DNA of 64,000 bases from Chlorella sorokiniana (Eukaryota > Chlorophyta > Trebouxiophyceae > Chlorellales > Chlorellaceae): positions 1,612,001 to 1,676,000 of the forward strand of contig CP084614.1 of assembly GCA_025917655.1 (NCBI GenBank). The letters run 5' to 3'. The translations under genes were made by a program, and so were the position numbers. A model generated the notes under the pieces. It did no database searches and was not told the origin of the DNA. It was given only the letters and a program-made list of their open reading frames with translations. Shown here one piece after another: positions 49,230 to 58,508 of this stretch; within the stretch, counting starts at the first letter, position 1; each line of letters starts with the position of its first letter.

Positions 49230-51184
49230 CTAAAAAGCACAGAGACACGCAGCCAGCAACGCCAGCAGCCCAGGAATCACCCTGGCAGCCGACGAAGGGG
49301 CTGGTGGCGGGGGCGCAGGTGCCATCGGTTGCCCCACAGGCGACGATGCGGGTGTGCCGCTTGCCCTGGCGGCATCGTACGAAATGCGGTAGACCACGTT
49401 GGCCTGATCGTCGGCCAGCAGCATGGAGCCGTCGGGCAGGCGCAGCAGCCCCACGGGCCGCCCCCACGCCTGGCCACCCTGCAGCCAGCCTTCCGCAAAC
49501 ACGGCGTAGTCCTCGGCTGTGTCCCCGTCTGCCGACAGCTTCACGTTGGACACGCGGTAGCCAATCTTGGCGCCCCGGTTCCACGAGCTGCAACAGGCGG
49601 CGGTGAGGGCACCCAGGGAGGCTGGGCTGCACCCTTGCACCAGCAGCAGCCTGCCTACAGAACACAGCCCACAGTGAATGCACACAGGCTCAGCTGCGAG
49701 AGATCCATCCCATCAGAGGCGTGCGCTCACCCATGCTCCCCAACAAACACGCTACCGTCGTACTCATCAGGCCAGCGCTGCTCGCCGTTGGTGGCTGCGG
49801 GCGCGGCGTCCGGCCAATACAGCACCCCCAGCGGCGCCACGTGCGGTCCAAGCGCCTGGACGGGCGGCGGCGTGTTTGCTGCAACAGGAACAGAGGGAGG
49901 CCCGCCTGTGAGCACAAGGCCGTGTTCCTCGCTCAGACGATCTGCCCCTGCCGCCCAAGCCCCCGCACCGCCCAGACGCCTCACCTGCACAGCGCTGCTG
50001 CAGCGCAGCCTGCGAGGGCTGCTGCCCGTTGGCCAAGGCAGGGAACACCTGGTTGTCGGGGATGGCGGAGCCGGGGCCTGGCTCGCGCTGCTCTGGGTCG
50101 CCGCCGCCCACCCTGCAGGCGCGGGGCACCGGCATGAGGGAGTGGCGGGAGTGCCGCAGGCAGCCGCCAAAGCGAGCCGCGCAGCTGGGCTGCGCCACTT
50201 GCCGTGCCAGGCCGGGGGTGCCCTACCAGTGGCAGTAGGGGAAGCCCCAGTCCACGCCGGGCTGGTCCGGGAACGAGGCGCCCAGCACGTCGTCGGGCAG
50301 GTCGTCGCCCATCATGTCCCGCTCCATGCCCGACCACAGCAGCGCCCCGTCTCAGCGTTCCAGTCAAAGCCGGCGGCGTTGCGGATGCCTGCAGGCAGAG
50401 GTGCGGTGATGCCAAGGGGATGGACTGGGGCTGGGTGTGCCATCAGAAGCACTGCACAGCAGCATGGCGCGGAGCAGGGCAGCAGCGCAGGCTGAAGCGG
50501 CCCCGGCCCACCTCGAGCAAACACCTCCCAGCCGGAGCCGTTCCTGTCCAGGCGGTGGATGGTGCAGTAGGGGTCCACGCACTCGGCGACGTTGAAGGGC
50601 GCTGCCACCGTGACGTACAGCTTGCCGTCCTCCGGCCCGATGGCCAGCGCGCGGTTGGCGTGGCTGGCCTGGGGCGGCAGCAGGTCGGCGCCGGCCACCT
50701 CTGTCGCCTGCAGCAGGCCGGGGTCGCAGCCCGCCAGCGCGGCGGCGTCCACGTTGTCGTACCGCGTGATGGCCCGCACCTCCGCCACGTACAGGGACCG
50801 GGTGGCTGCGTCGTACGCGACGCCGTTGGGGTTTTCCTGGGAGCTGAGCAGCGTGCAGGCCCGCACCGGGCTGCCGTCCCGCCTGTCCACCAGCGCCGTC
50901 ACCACGTCTTGCGTGCTGCTCACGTACACCACTGTGGCATTGGCATCTGACTGACCCAGCGCCAGAAAGCGGGCGGGGAAGCTGTCTGGGCTGTAGAGGT
51001 CGATGGAAAAGCCCGGCGGCAGGCGGATGGTGTCGAGCGGCAGGTCGGTTGCAGCCAGGTGCCGCCCACGAGCCAGCCGTTCTGCGCCGTGCTTGGGCAA
51101 AAACAGATCTGCGCAGCATACACGTCTGAGGAAGAGGCAAAAAATTAGCAGCCGCGCGGCTTGCGCCACACTGCTGGCAGCCAT
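49230..51184 (-). CDS. Glucose/sorbosone dehydrogenase-like protein, secreted and probably GPI-anchored
   Basis: Six-bladed propeller of the glucose/sorbosone dehydrogenase superfamily (bacterial members use PQQ; algal substrates unknown). It starts MAASSVAQAARLLIFCLFLR, a signal peptide. Blocks: TIRLPPGFSIDLYSPDSF, SSQENPNGVAYDAATRSLYV with AEVRAITRYDNVD, ASHANRALAIGPEDGKLYVT, IRNAAGFDWNAETG, PDDVLGASFPDQPGVDWGFP with YCHW, VAPLGVLYWPDAAP, YDGSVFVGEHGSWNRGAKIG with YRVS, and GRPVGLLRLPDGSMLLADDQ with ANVVYRIS. It ends in a Pro/Ala/Ser linker and a hydrophobic tail AARVIPGLLALLAACLCAF with nothing after it, the form of a GPI-attachment signal. About five exons. A frame break falls near 50340-50345, in NAETG to WSGMERD. 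Confidence 0.9.
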
Positions 51185-52317
51185 GCTTTCACCACTGGCC
51201 GACTTGCTTGCAGATCAAGAACACTGAGGCTACCACAACATTGAATTCAATTCTTGTTTGCCTGCCAGGTCAGTTGCAATTCTGACACGCGTCTCTGCCC
51301 AAATGTACTGCAGGCATCTCGTTTCAACCTTTTTGGACGCAAACGGCGAAGACTACATAACATCGATGCAAATGCCTGCGCACACGACATGCCTGCAGCA
51401 TGCGCCCTTCCCAACAGGTGCTGCCAGGCAGACAACCCGCAGCTCTGAGCTTGCTGAGCTGCACTGCAGGCATGTCAGGTGCCTACATGTCGCTCTTAGG
51501 GCTGCAGTCACGCAAGTGCTATGCTGACTACGTGAAGATGGGCCTGGCATATCAGCGACGAGCAACGGTGGCAAGGACCGGTGGCGGCAGCAGCAGCAAG
51601 TTCAGCTTCACTTTATGGCTGTTGAGCAGCATGGCCACGGCTTGGGCCGAGCTGCACATCTTCCTACTGTCACAGTGCTCGGCATTGGCAGTAAGGCTGC
51701 CAGGTGAAAGAAGCCTGGTCAGTGTGCGCGCAGACGGCAGCATTCTGCACCTTCGCAGCCTGGCTGGCATTGCAGGGCTCCCTTGCAGCGCAGGTCGCTC
51801 ATGCTGAAGTAGCAGCCGGCTGTGCCAATGCTCATGACGCACCCGGCCACCGCTGCTTGCGCGCTGCTTGCGCACGTGGGAAAGGGTGGAGCGGGGCCAG
51901 CAGGCCCACAAGCTGCGCGCTGCTGTGCACACGCATGGCTGTTCTCAGCCCCAGCACGCACAACACGAACTGCATTGATTCAACTCTGGGCAGGCCGGGC
52001 CGGCTCCCCGATGCCCGGCAGTTGCGCTGCGCTGACGCATTCCCGCTTCCAGCCTTTGTCCCCATGCAGCCGTAGGCATGCCTTCTTTGGAACTGCGGGC
52101 ATACCTCACTGTTCAAGTTGAGCATTCATCAGGCGGCGTTGCAGCTGGGAAGTTTCGGCAGCAGATGCCCCGCCCCTTTCTTCCCTGCGCAGGCGGTACG
52201 CCAGCCTGGCATCCAATGTGGGGGTAGCAGGTATTGGGTGCGGGCGCAGGCCAAGCCGCTGTGTTTTGCCTTTCATCCTTTCAGTGCTCACAGCCCCCAC
52301 CCCCGAGCCCCACACGA
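51185..52317. other. Intergenic region
   Basis: About 1.1 kb between divergent genes. A minus-strand stretch around 51640-51840 codes for Cys-rich sequence (GCYFSMSDLRCKGALQCQPG), but no supported gene model could be built. Otherwise no feature. Confidence 0.35.
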
Positions 52318-53124
52318 TGAGGACCGCGAAGCCCATCGCACTGCTGCTGCTCCTGCTGGCGCTGCTGGCCGGCAGCGCCTTTGGCTATGGTGAGATGTAT
52401 TGCTTGAGAAGGACTTGGCTGCTCTGCACGGGGTCCAAGGCGGCAGGGTGGCCATTTGGGGACATGGGAAGCGGCGGGCAGCGGGAGGTGGGCGGCGGTG
52501 CCGCCGAGGGGGCTGTTGCTGCTGATGCCAGCCAGCCGCGCCGCTGCCACCCCGCTGCCAGGGGGGCTGGGCTGCGCCCTGGGGGCTGTCCAAGGCAGCA
52601 TGGGGGCATGGGGGCTGTTGGGGTGAGAAAGGCAGCGCGTGGGGCTGAAGTTGCAGGGAAGGTGGCGTGCATGTGTTGGAAGCCTGGGGCAGTACATGTT
52701 TGCTGCTGCTTCCTTGGCCCTCATTGGAAATGCACGTTCTGCTCCTTCAATCCGCCCACGCTCTCACTTGGTGCAGGCCCCTGGCGCAAGCTACAGGGGT
52801 GCACGCCCACCTCCCCCTGCCCGCCGGAGTGCAACGGCTGCCCCTGTTCCGCTGGCTGCACCTGCTCCTACGCGGTCAAGTACGGCACGTGCCGCCGGAC
52901 ATGCATCAGGTGGGTGAAGGGTTGGAGGGGATGAGCGGCTGTCGCGCAGTGTCGGGCTCCCGAAGCGTGCACGTTGTCCAGAGCGCGCCCATCCCCGCCC
53001 TCGCTGCAGCTGCTCCGCCTCTTGCAAGTGCTACTCCTCTGGTGGCAACTGCTACCCTGCCGACCAGTGCATGAAGAACACCTATGGCAAATGCGTGTGC
53101 AAGAGTTCGTCCACCTTTCCCTGA
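52318..53124 (+). CDS. Small secreted cysteine-rich protein (16 Cys)
   Basis: Three exons join in phase. Exon 1: signal peptide MRTAKPIALLLLLLALLAGS then AFGYG. Exon 2: PWRKLQGCTPTSPCPPECNG with CPCSAGCTCSYAVKYGTCRR. Exon 3: CSASCKCYSSGGNCYPADQC then MKNTYGKCVCKSSSTFP. The mature chain is about 70 residues with 16 cysteines, including C-x-C and C-x2-C pairs. The even number suggests eight disulfides or metal clusters. Junctions TATG|GTGAG, GGTGCAG|GCCCC, ATCAG|GTGGG and GCTGCAG|CTGC are all GT-AG. I recognise no named family; antimicrobial-peptide-like, protease-inhibitor-like or metal-binding roles are all possible. Confidence 0.78.
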
Positions 53125-54201
53125 AGCCCGCCTGGCCATGAGCGCTGCGAGAACCGCCGCTTAGAAACCTTGCATGCTGAATGGCTGCCTAGATAGAACC
53201 TGCACACCGTACTGCTTTGTTGCTGTTTTGCAAAGGTTGCAAAGGAAAGAATGATGAGCAGGGGGCACAAGAGCAAGCACAAGACAGCTGCAAGCACAGT
53301 TCAGAAGTGTGCCTTGCTTCATGCCAAGGGTGTCTTTGTTCATATGCCTCGCTGCGCCAGCCGCTGATCACGAGGGATTGTTCCTATCCCGTTGGCAGCA
53401 TTCGGCGTCGTTGCTGTTGTTCAGCATGGCCGCCACAAGCAGCACCTGCAGGACAGGGTCTGTGCGCAGACGGCATGCCGCCAACGACGGCTTGACCTGC
53501 ATGCATGCTGAGGGGCAGCAGAAGCGAGTGGTTGGAGGAATGCAGGGCTTCAAAAGCGTGGCCAAGGCAGGGCCTGCTCCGCCTGACGCTCGTGTGTTGC
53601 CGGTGGCTTGGCTTGATCGGCTGCCCGGGCGGCAGCGCGCACAGTTGGCGGAGCGTCAGCGCCCCCTCTTGCGCACGGGGTATCTGTAGGATTACTGGCA
53701 GCTAGCCAAGCACTGCGCTTGCTGCGTCGCCGCCTGTCGTGGCAGGGCATGCACTGCAGCAGCCGAACTCAGGCGCTGGTGACGCTGCTTGACACGGTAG
53801 CGCTGGCGCAGGCACACACCTGTCACAACCAACCTCACACGCGCCGGCACTAGCTGTAGAACTGCAGCGAGCAGCAAGTTCCTTGCTGGTTGGCAGCCGA
53901 GTTGGCTGCCGACGCCTGTACAGCGCAGCGGCCGGCGCCCAGCATCCTTTGCTGCCCAGGTGGGCCGGCGGAGAGCCAGCTCAAGTGGCGCATCACAAAA
54001 AGGATGGCCGACAAACGCTTGGAACTGAGTTTGGCGGCTTGCAGTTTGCAGGAGTCGGGGGCTCGAGCCTCCCGCAGGCCGCCCTCGAGCCTCCCGCAGG
54101 CCGCCGTGGGCCACAACTTAATTACAAAACAGAATAAAAGTGATGCGACGAAAAGATCAACCAATAGGAGCAACGAATCAGAAGAACGATGCATGCACCA
54201 C
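53125..54201. other. Intergenic region left of the U2 inverted repeat
   Basis: Single-copy sequence with no supported exon. Near 54060-54100 there is a short direct repeat of CTCGAGCCTCCCGCAGGCCG. The last 100 bases before 54202 are AT-rich, and reverse-complement TGTAA falls at 54115-54119. Confidence 0.4.
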
Positions 54202-54212
54202 CCCATAAGGGA
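54202..54212 (+). promoter_or_regulatory. Candidate U2 upstream promoter element, left copy (CCCATAAGGGA)
   Basis: Lies 60-70 bases before the U2 start and 11 bases outside the duplicated arm. The same element (CCCATAACGGA) occurs at exactly the same distance upstream of the other U2 copy although the surrounding flanks differ. The 48 bases between the arm edge and U2 are GC-rich and TATA-less. Confidence 0.55.
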
Positions 54213-54271
54213 CCGCGTGCCATCCAGCCCCAGCGGCTGGGCCCGGCGTTCTGGCGCCACCCGAGTCAAGC

Positions 54272-54420
54272 ATACCTTTCTCGGCCTTTTGGCTAAGATC
54301 AAGTGTAGTATCTGTTCTAGTTAGTTTAACCGCTAACTTGAGAACCAATGGTTCTCATTCGGTTAAATTAATCTTTCTGGGCGCTGGCCCCAGGGCATTC
54401 ATGTCCTGGACCGGCATGTA
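54272..54420 (+). ncRNA. U2 spliceosomal snRNA, left copy
   Basis: The 5' end ATACCTTTCTCGGCCTTTTG, continuing GCTAAGATCAAGTGTAGTAT then CTGTTC, is the near-invariant U2 5' domain of plants and algae. GTAGTA at 54304-54309 is the branch-point recognition sequence. Then stem IIa (AGTTAG...CTAACT), stem IIb (TGAGAACC AAT GGTTCTCA), a pyrimidine-rich Sm-site-like stretch (AATCTTTCTGG), a short stem (TGGG...CCCA) and a terminal stem CCAGGGCAT/ATGTCCTGG. The 3' end is set by eye; total length is about 145-150, shorter than the usual 185-195. Confidence 0.95.
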
Positions 54421-54421
54421 T

Positions 54422-54450
54422 CTCATTAAAATGGCACAAACTTTAATGAG
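54422..54450 (+). terminator. Hairpin just after U2 (CTCATTAAA / TTTAATGAG)
   Basis: Perfect 9-base stem with an 11-base loop, starting next to the predicted U2 3' end and ending about 30 bases before the 3' end of the convergent protein gene. Might serve snRNA 3'-end formation or separate the two convergent transcripts. Identical in the right arm. Confidence 0.5.
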
Positions 54451-54481
54451 GTATAGCCTAACCCGTCACTTCTTCTCCATT

Positions 54482-55879
54482 TCAATCCATCATCTCCACT
54501 GCCGACTGTTGCCGCCGTCCGAGCACTATGTGTCCGGGAGTGCCGTGCCGCAGGCGCCGCCCCATCTGCTGCACGAGCAGATGCTCCAGAGTAGGGTGCA
54601 CTGCTGCCGCCTGCTTCTCCGTCTCAAACGGCTGGCCGGGCGCGGCCGCCATGTAGCAGGGGCCGCAGCGGCAGGGGCCCCGTCGACGTGCCCGCGCCCG
54701 TTAGCGGCGTGCTCCTCCGCCTGGGCCGCCACGCGCCGCCAGGAACTGCGGTGGGTGCGGGCGGGAGGGGATTTGGGGTGGGTGGACTGGGTCAGGCATG
54801 TTGCGCTGCAGCTCACTGGAACCGAATGCAAAGCAGCAACAAAACCCCCCATACCTCGCGGCTCGCCGCCAGGTCGATCCGCTTGCCCCTGGGCGGGGAG
54901 CGCAGCTGCCCCTGCAGCCGCGTGCCCGCCTGCCCTTGCACCCGCGACCTGCCCCCGCTGCCCAGCTGCATGTTCTGCTGCGCCGTCAGCACGAGGTAGA
55001 GCAGCGAGCAGACGAGGGGCAGCTGCGTCTGGTAACACAGCAGCGCCACCGCCCAGACGTGGTCCAGGTGGCCGCGCCACCAGTCCTCCAGGCCCACGGC
55101 CAGCGCCTGCGCCTGCGGCAGCCTGCATGCCTGGGTGGCGGTGAGGCCGCAGAGGGCGTGGCGCGGCACCGGCAGCAGCTCCTCCGCCGTCAGCGTGGCC
55201 GTCCCCGCCACGCCGCGCACGCCAAACCCCCACACGCGGCTCATCAGCACCGCCTCCTCGCTCTGGTGCTGGGGGTCGGTGATGGGCTCCGGCTCGGGGG
55301 CAGCACCGGCATCCCGTTTTGCCCTATCAACGCGTAGAGCGCCGCCGGCCCGCAGCCGGCCGAGCTGGGCTGCTGGCCGGGCTCGCGGGCCTTGCAGACG
55401 TACTGCGCGGTATAGGGTGGAAGGGGGGCAAGTTTGGGCTTTGCTTGGTGGGAGGCAATGGCAGACGGGCAAGCAGGTGACGGCTGGCTGGCAGCTGCGG
55501 CAACCAGCAACCTTGGCAGCCTACCTGAGGGGCGACGAGCCGCCTCGCATACTGCCTCACGCGCACCAGCAGCCCGTAGGTGGGCGTTGAAGGCGTGGAA
55601 AGAGCGCCGCACAAAGTGGTATGCCGCCGCCTCCTCCTCGGTGGCAAGGAGACGGGAGCAAAGGCTTGTGCAAAGGCTGGCCATCATCTGGCTGCATGGC
55701 AATTCACACACCTCATGTCTGTTGCCTGGAATCCCCACGGTCCATGGCCGCCGAAGCCCGCAGGAGCTCACTCCCAGCCACTGCGAGAGCAGCGGCCTGC
55801 CGCGCGGGCTCAGCAACAGGGCTGTCAGGTCTGGGCCCGCCTCCGCCTCCATCCGCTCGTACGACACCCGTTCCTCCAT
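54482..55879 (-). CDS. Unknown protein, left inverted-repeat copy (possible pseudogene)
   Basis: Reads MEERVSYERMEAEAGPDLTA, MMASLCTSLCSRLLATEEEA, YGLLVRVRQYARRLVAPQ, YVCKAREPGQQPSSAGCGPA with ALYALIGQN, PEPEPITDPQHQSEEAVLMS with RVWGFGVRGVAGTATLTAEE, GLEDWWRGHLDHVWAVALLC with YQTQLPLVCSLLYL, RGKRIDLAASRE, and an end GQPFETEKQAAAVHPTLEHL to SAVEMMD. No family recognised; the DHVWAVALL region is mildly hydrophobic. The ATG at 55879 directly follows CCCCGCAG, so a first exon may lie upstream (toward 56100). Frame breaks in the NAHL/TYGL and VLPP/PEPE regions are present in both copies. This copy lacks three bases in LLYL-VLTAQQ relative to the right copy and has P for L in RLPQAQA. Confidence 0.55.
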
Positions 55880-56294
55880 GCTGCGGGGGATGCGAGGCAG
55901 CGTCAGCGGCGGCATTCCAGCGCCGCTTTTCTTCTTGCCGCCGCGCCTTGCACGTGCACACACCGGTGGTACCTGGGCCTCTGTGCCCCGCCTCCCTCCC
56001 TCCGACTACTCACCTGGGGCCCGTCCAAGGGCGAGCAGAGCTGCCGGTGGCTGCAGAGCCCGGCTTGCTGCGAGGGGGAGCCCGGAGCAGGGCGCTTCCC
56101 TAGCGATCGGAGGAGGGTTTGGGGGTCAGCAAGCAGGTCCAACTACTATTGAAGGCGAGGGGAGGAGGCAGCACAGGGGCAGCCGATTCAAGCGCTTGGC
56201 ACCCGCTGCTCTGCTTCGTTTCGTTAAGATGTGAGATCAAACAGAGAAGGTCGCGATTGGGCAGAAAGTTGTTGTTGCTGGCTGCCGCTGGATG

Positions 56295-57848
56295 GCGGCA
56301 GGCGGCGGCTGAGGGTGGTCGCCGTGAGGCGGGCGGTTGCCGGGATGCTCACCAGGTCGTCCATGGCTGCGGGGGTGGGGCCAAAAGGCGTTCAGGCAGT
56401 TGCTGTGGATCATGTGCCCAGCAAAATTGCGCCGGGGGAGACGGGAGCTTGTGCCGACGCTGCACCAGCCCGGCCCGCCCCACCCTGCGCCCTCACCGGT
56501 GCTGTCGTCCACCAGCAAGCCCCTCAGCAGCGTCAGCGCCTCCTGAACCACCCGCAGGCGTTGCTGCCACGCCGCCTGCTGATGCAGCAGCCCGTCGCCG
56601 CCGCCGCCGCTGCTGCCGCCCGCCGCGGTGGGCACAGCAGCATCATGCCCGCCTCATTAGCGGGCAGCGCCGAGGCCGCCTCCGCCAGCTGCACCAGGCG
56701 CTGCGCCAGCATGCATCCGGGCGCGCCGCACGCGTCGTCCATCAGCAGGGCAGCCAGGATGCTGAGCTGGCGCTGCTCCCGCAGCCGAGCCACCATGCGG
56801 CTCCATGGCGGCTCGGGGGCGCACAGGCGCGGAGGACGGCGGCGTGGGGGCACCCCCAACTGCATGGCATTGGTCCCGGTGCTGGTGCTGCCGCTCGCCG
56901 GAGCAGCGGCGCTGCCTGGGCCACCCAGCACAAAGCTGTCCAGAAGCCGCTCCGCAATCACGGCTGCGCCGAGCCACGGCCCAGCCTCCGCCTCCCCCCC
57001 TCCATCTCCGCTGGCTGCTGCCCGGCACCTGCGCCACCCTCGGGGCACCGCCGCCGTCCCTGGCCGGGCTGCTGCTGCCGCCGGCGCCCTCCGCCCCACC
57101 GGTGGCCGCGTTTGCGATGGGGGGCTCGGCTCACCGCGGGCGGCGGCGGCCTGCGCCAGGCTGCCCTCAAACAGCGCCACCAGCCCAGCAGGAGGTGCAG
57201 CAGGCGCAGGGAGGGCAGGCGCAGCGTGGGGCTGCCCATGAAGAGCTTCAGCGTGCCCAGCGCCCAAGCTGCCACCGCCTCGTGCCGCTGCCCCAGGCGC
57301 AGGGCGGCGGAAAGCACCACAGGCAGCAGGACGCCGCCGCCAGCGCCTCCTGGCAGACCGGCAAATGCTGCCGCGTGTGCCTGCACCAGCAGCGCGGTGA
57401 CCGGCAGCGCCGGGGGCTGCCGCCCGGCTGCGGCGGTGACAGGCCGCGATGCACTGGAACCGCTGCTGCTGGAGAGGTGCACCCTGCTGGACAGGCTGCG
57501 CGGTGCGGGTGGGCTGGCGAGGGCGCCGGCGAGAACGCCAAGGGGCACGGAAGGAGCCAGCGCTGCTGCCTGGCGCCCAGCATCCAGCTCCAACAAGTGC
57601 TGCGCCACCTGCAGCCCCGCCGCAATGAGGCGCACCCGCTGCGCTGGCAAGCCGGCAGCGGGGCTGCCGCCGGCAGCATGCCGCACGCCACCTGCTGCGC
57701 GCGCTGAGAGAAGGCCGACACAAACACCAGGCTGTCCCTGTCGGGGGCCTGGGCTGCCATCACAGCCAGGCGCGAGCGCAGCAGCAGCGCGGTGCCGCCA
57801 TGCTTGTGGAGGGCAGGCTGGCGCGTCCCACCGTGCTTCTGACAAAGG
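56295..57848 (-). pseudogene. Degenerate partial copy of the coiled-coil/helical-repeat gene
   Basis: Corresponds to about 34590-36690 in the same orientation. Shared blocks include RLRVVQEALTLLRGLLVDD, LLHQQAAWQQ, ALPANEAGMMLL (GDEA in the original), LREQRQLSILAALLMDD, AERLLDSFVLGGPGSA and FMGSPTLRLPSLRLLHLLL. It is about 550 bases shorter: an internal intron (original about 35630-35820) and adjacent codons are gone, as are part of the LEDTQLAALF segment and several other blocks. Intron-like sequence near 56370-56493 is kept, so this is not a processed copy. It lacks the N-terminal acidic and coiled-coil exons and the last exon. It fills the spacer between the two inverted-repeat arms. Confidence 0.85.
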
Positions 57849-58012
57849 CGGGTGCCACCAGCCGAGTTGCAGCGGCTGGGATTCCCCTACTTGCGCTGCC
57901 CTGTCCTGAAATGCCTTGCCCTGCCTACTGCCCGCATCTGTAACCTGCACCTTACTGCCACTCAGTCTCAGGCCAAAAGGTTGGACAACAATGCCTGGCT
58001 CCACTGCTGGAT

Positions 58013-58073
58013 GCCGCCGCCGCCTGCCGCCGCCGCCTGCCGCCGCCGCCTGCCGCCGCCGCCTGCCGCCGCC
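58013..58073. repeat. 13-base tandem repeat GCCGCCGCCGCCT (x4) at the inner IR edge
   Basis: Four exact units and a partial fifth. The corresponding left inner edge (56290-56312, GGCGGCAGGCGGCGG) carries about one unit in inverted orientation, so the array marks the inner boundary of the right arm. Confidence 0.92.
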
Positions 58074-58508
58074 AGGCCCATCCAACATGCAACAACAACC
58101 CAACAATTCTTGACCAATCACGACCTTCTATGTTTGATCTCACAAATTTAACGAAACGAAGCAGAGAAGCTTTCTCGACCCGGGTGCCAAGCGCTTGAAT
58201 CGGCTGCCCCTGTGCTGCCTCCTCCCCTCGCCTTCAATAGTAGTTGGACCTGCTTGCTGACCCCCAAACCCTCCTCCGATCGCTAGGGAAGCGCCCTGCT
58301 CCGGGCTCCCCCTCGCAGCAAGCCGGGCTCTGCAGCCACCGGCAGCTCTGCTCGCCCTTGGACGGGCCCCAGGTGAGTAGTCGGAGGGAGGAGGCGGGGC
58401 ACAGAGGCCCAGGTACCACCGGTGTGTGCACGTGCAAGGCGCGGCGGCGGCAAGAAGAAAAGCGGCGCTGGAATGCCGCCGCTGACGCTGCCTCGCATCC
58501 CCCGCAGC

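Larger units (their letters stand above)
54224..56300 (+). repeat. Left arm of about 2.1 kb inverted repeat
   Basis: Reverse complement of 58075-60167. The outer edge is sharp: left ...CAT|CCAGCCCCAGC, right ...GGGGCTGG|CTTCTC. Identity is almost complete from 54224 to about 56180 (a few substitutions, 1-3 base indels), then decays through about 56300. It carries a U2 gene at the outer end and an unknown protein gene. Confidence 0.96.

Noticed and set aside
51640-51840. Minus-strand Cys-rich peptide gene (GCYFSMSDLRCKGALQCQPG)
   Set aside because: No signal peptide or start was found and the candidate exons do not join in one phase; insufficient support.
53217-53690. Short plus-strand open frames right of the Cys-rich gene
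   Set aside because: No codon bias, splice logic or recognisable motif; more likely 3' UTR and intergenic DNA.
56119-57909. A 596-codon plus-strand open frame across the spacer
   Set aside because: It is antisense to the decayed coiled-coil gene copy; the minus strand carries the recognisable protein blocks.
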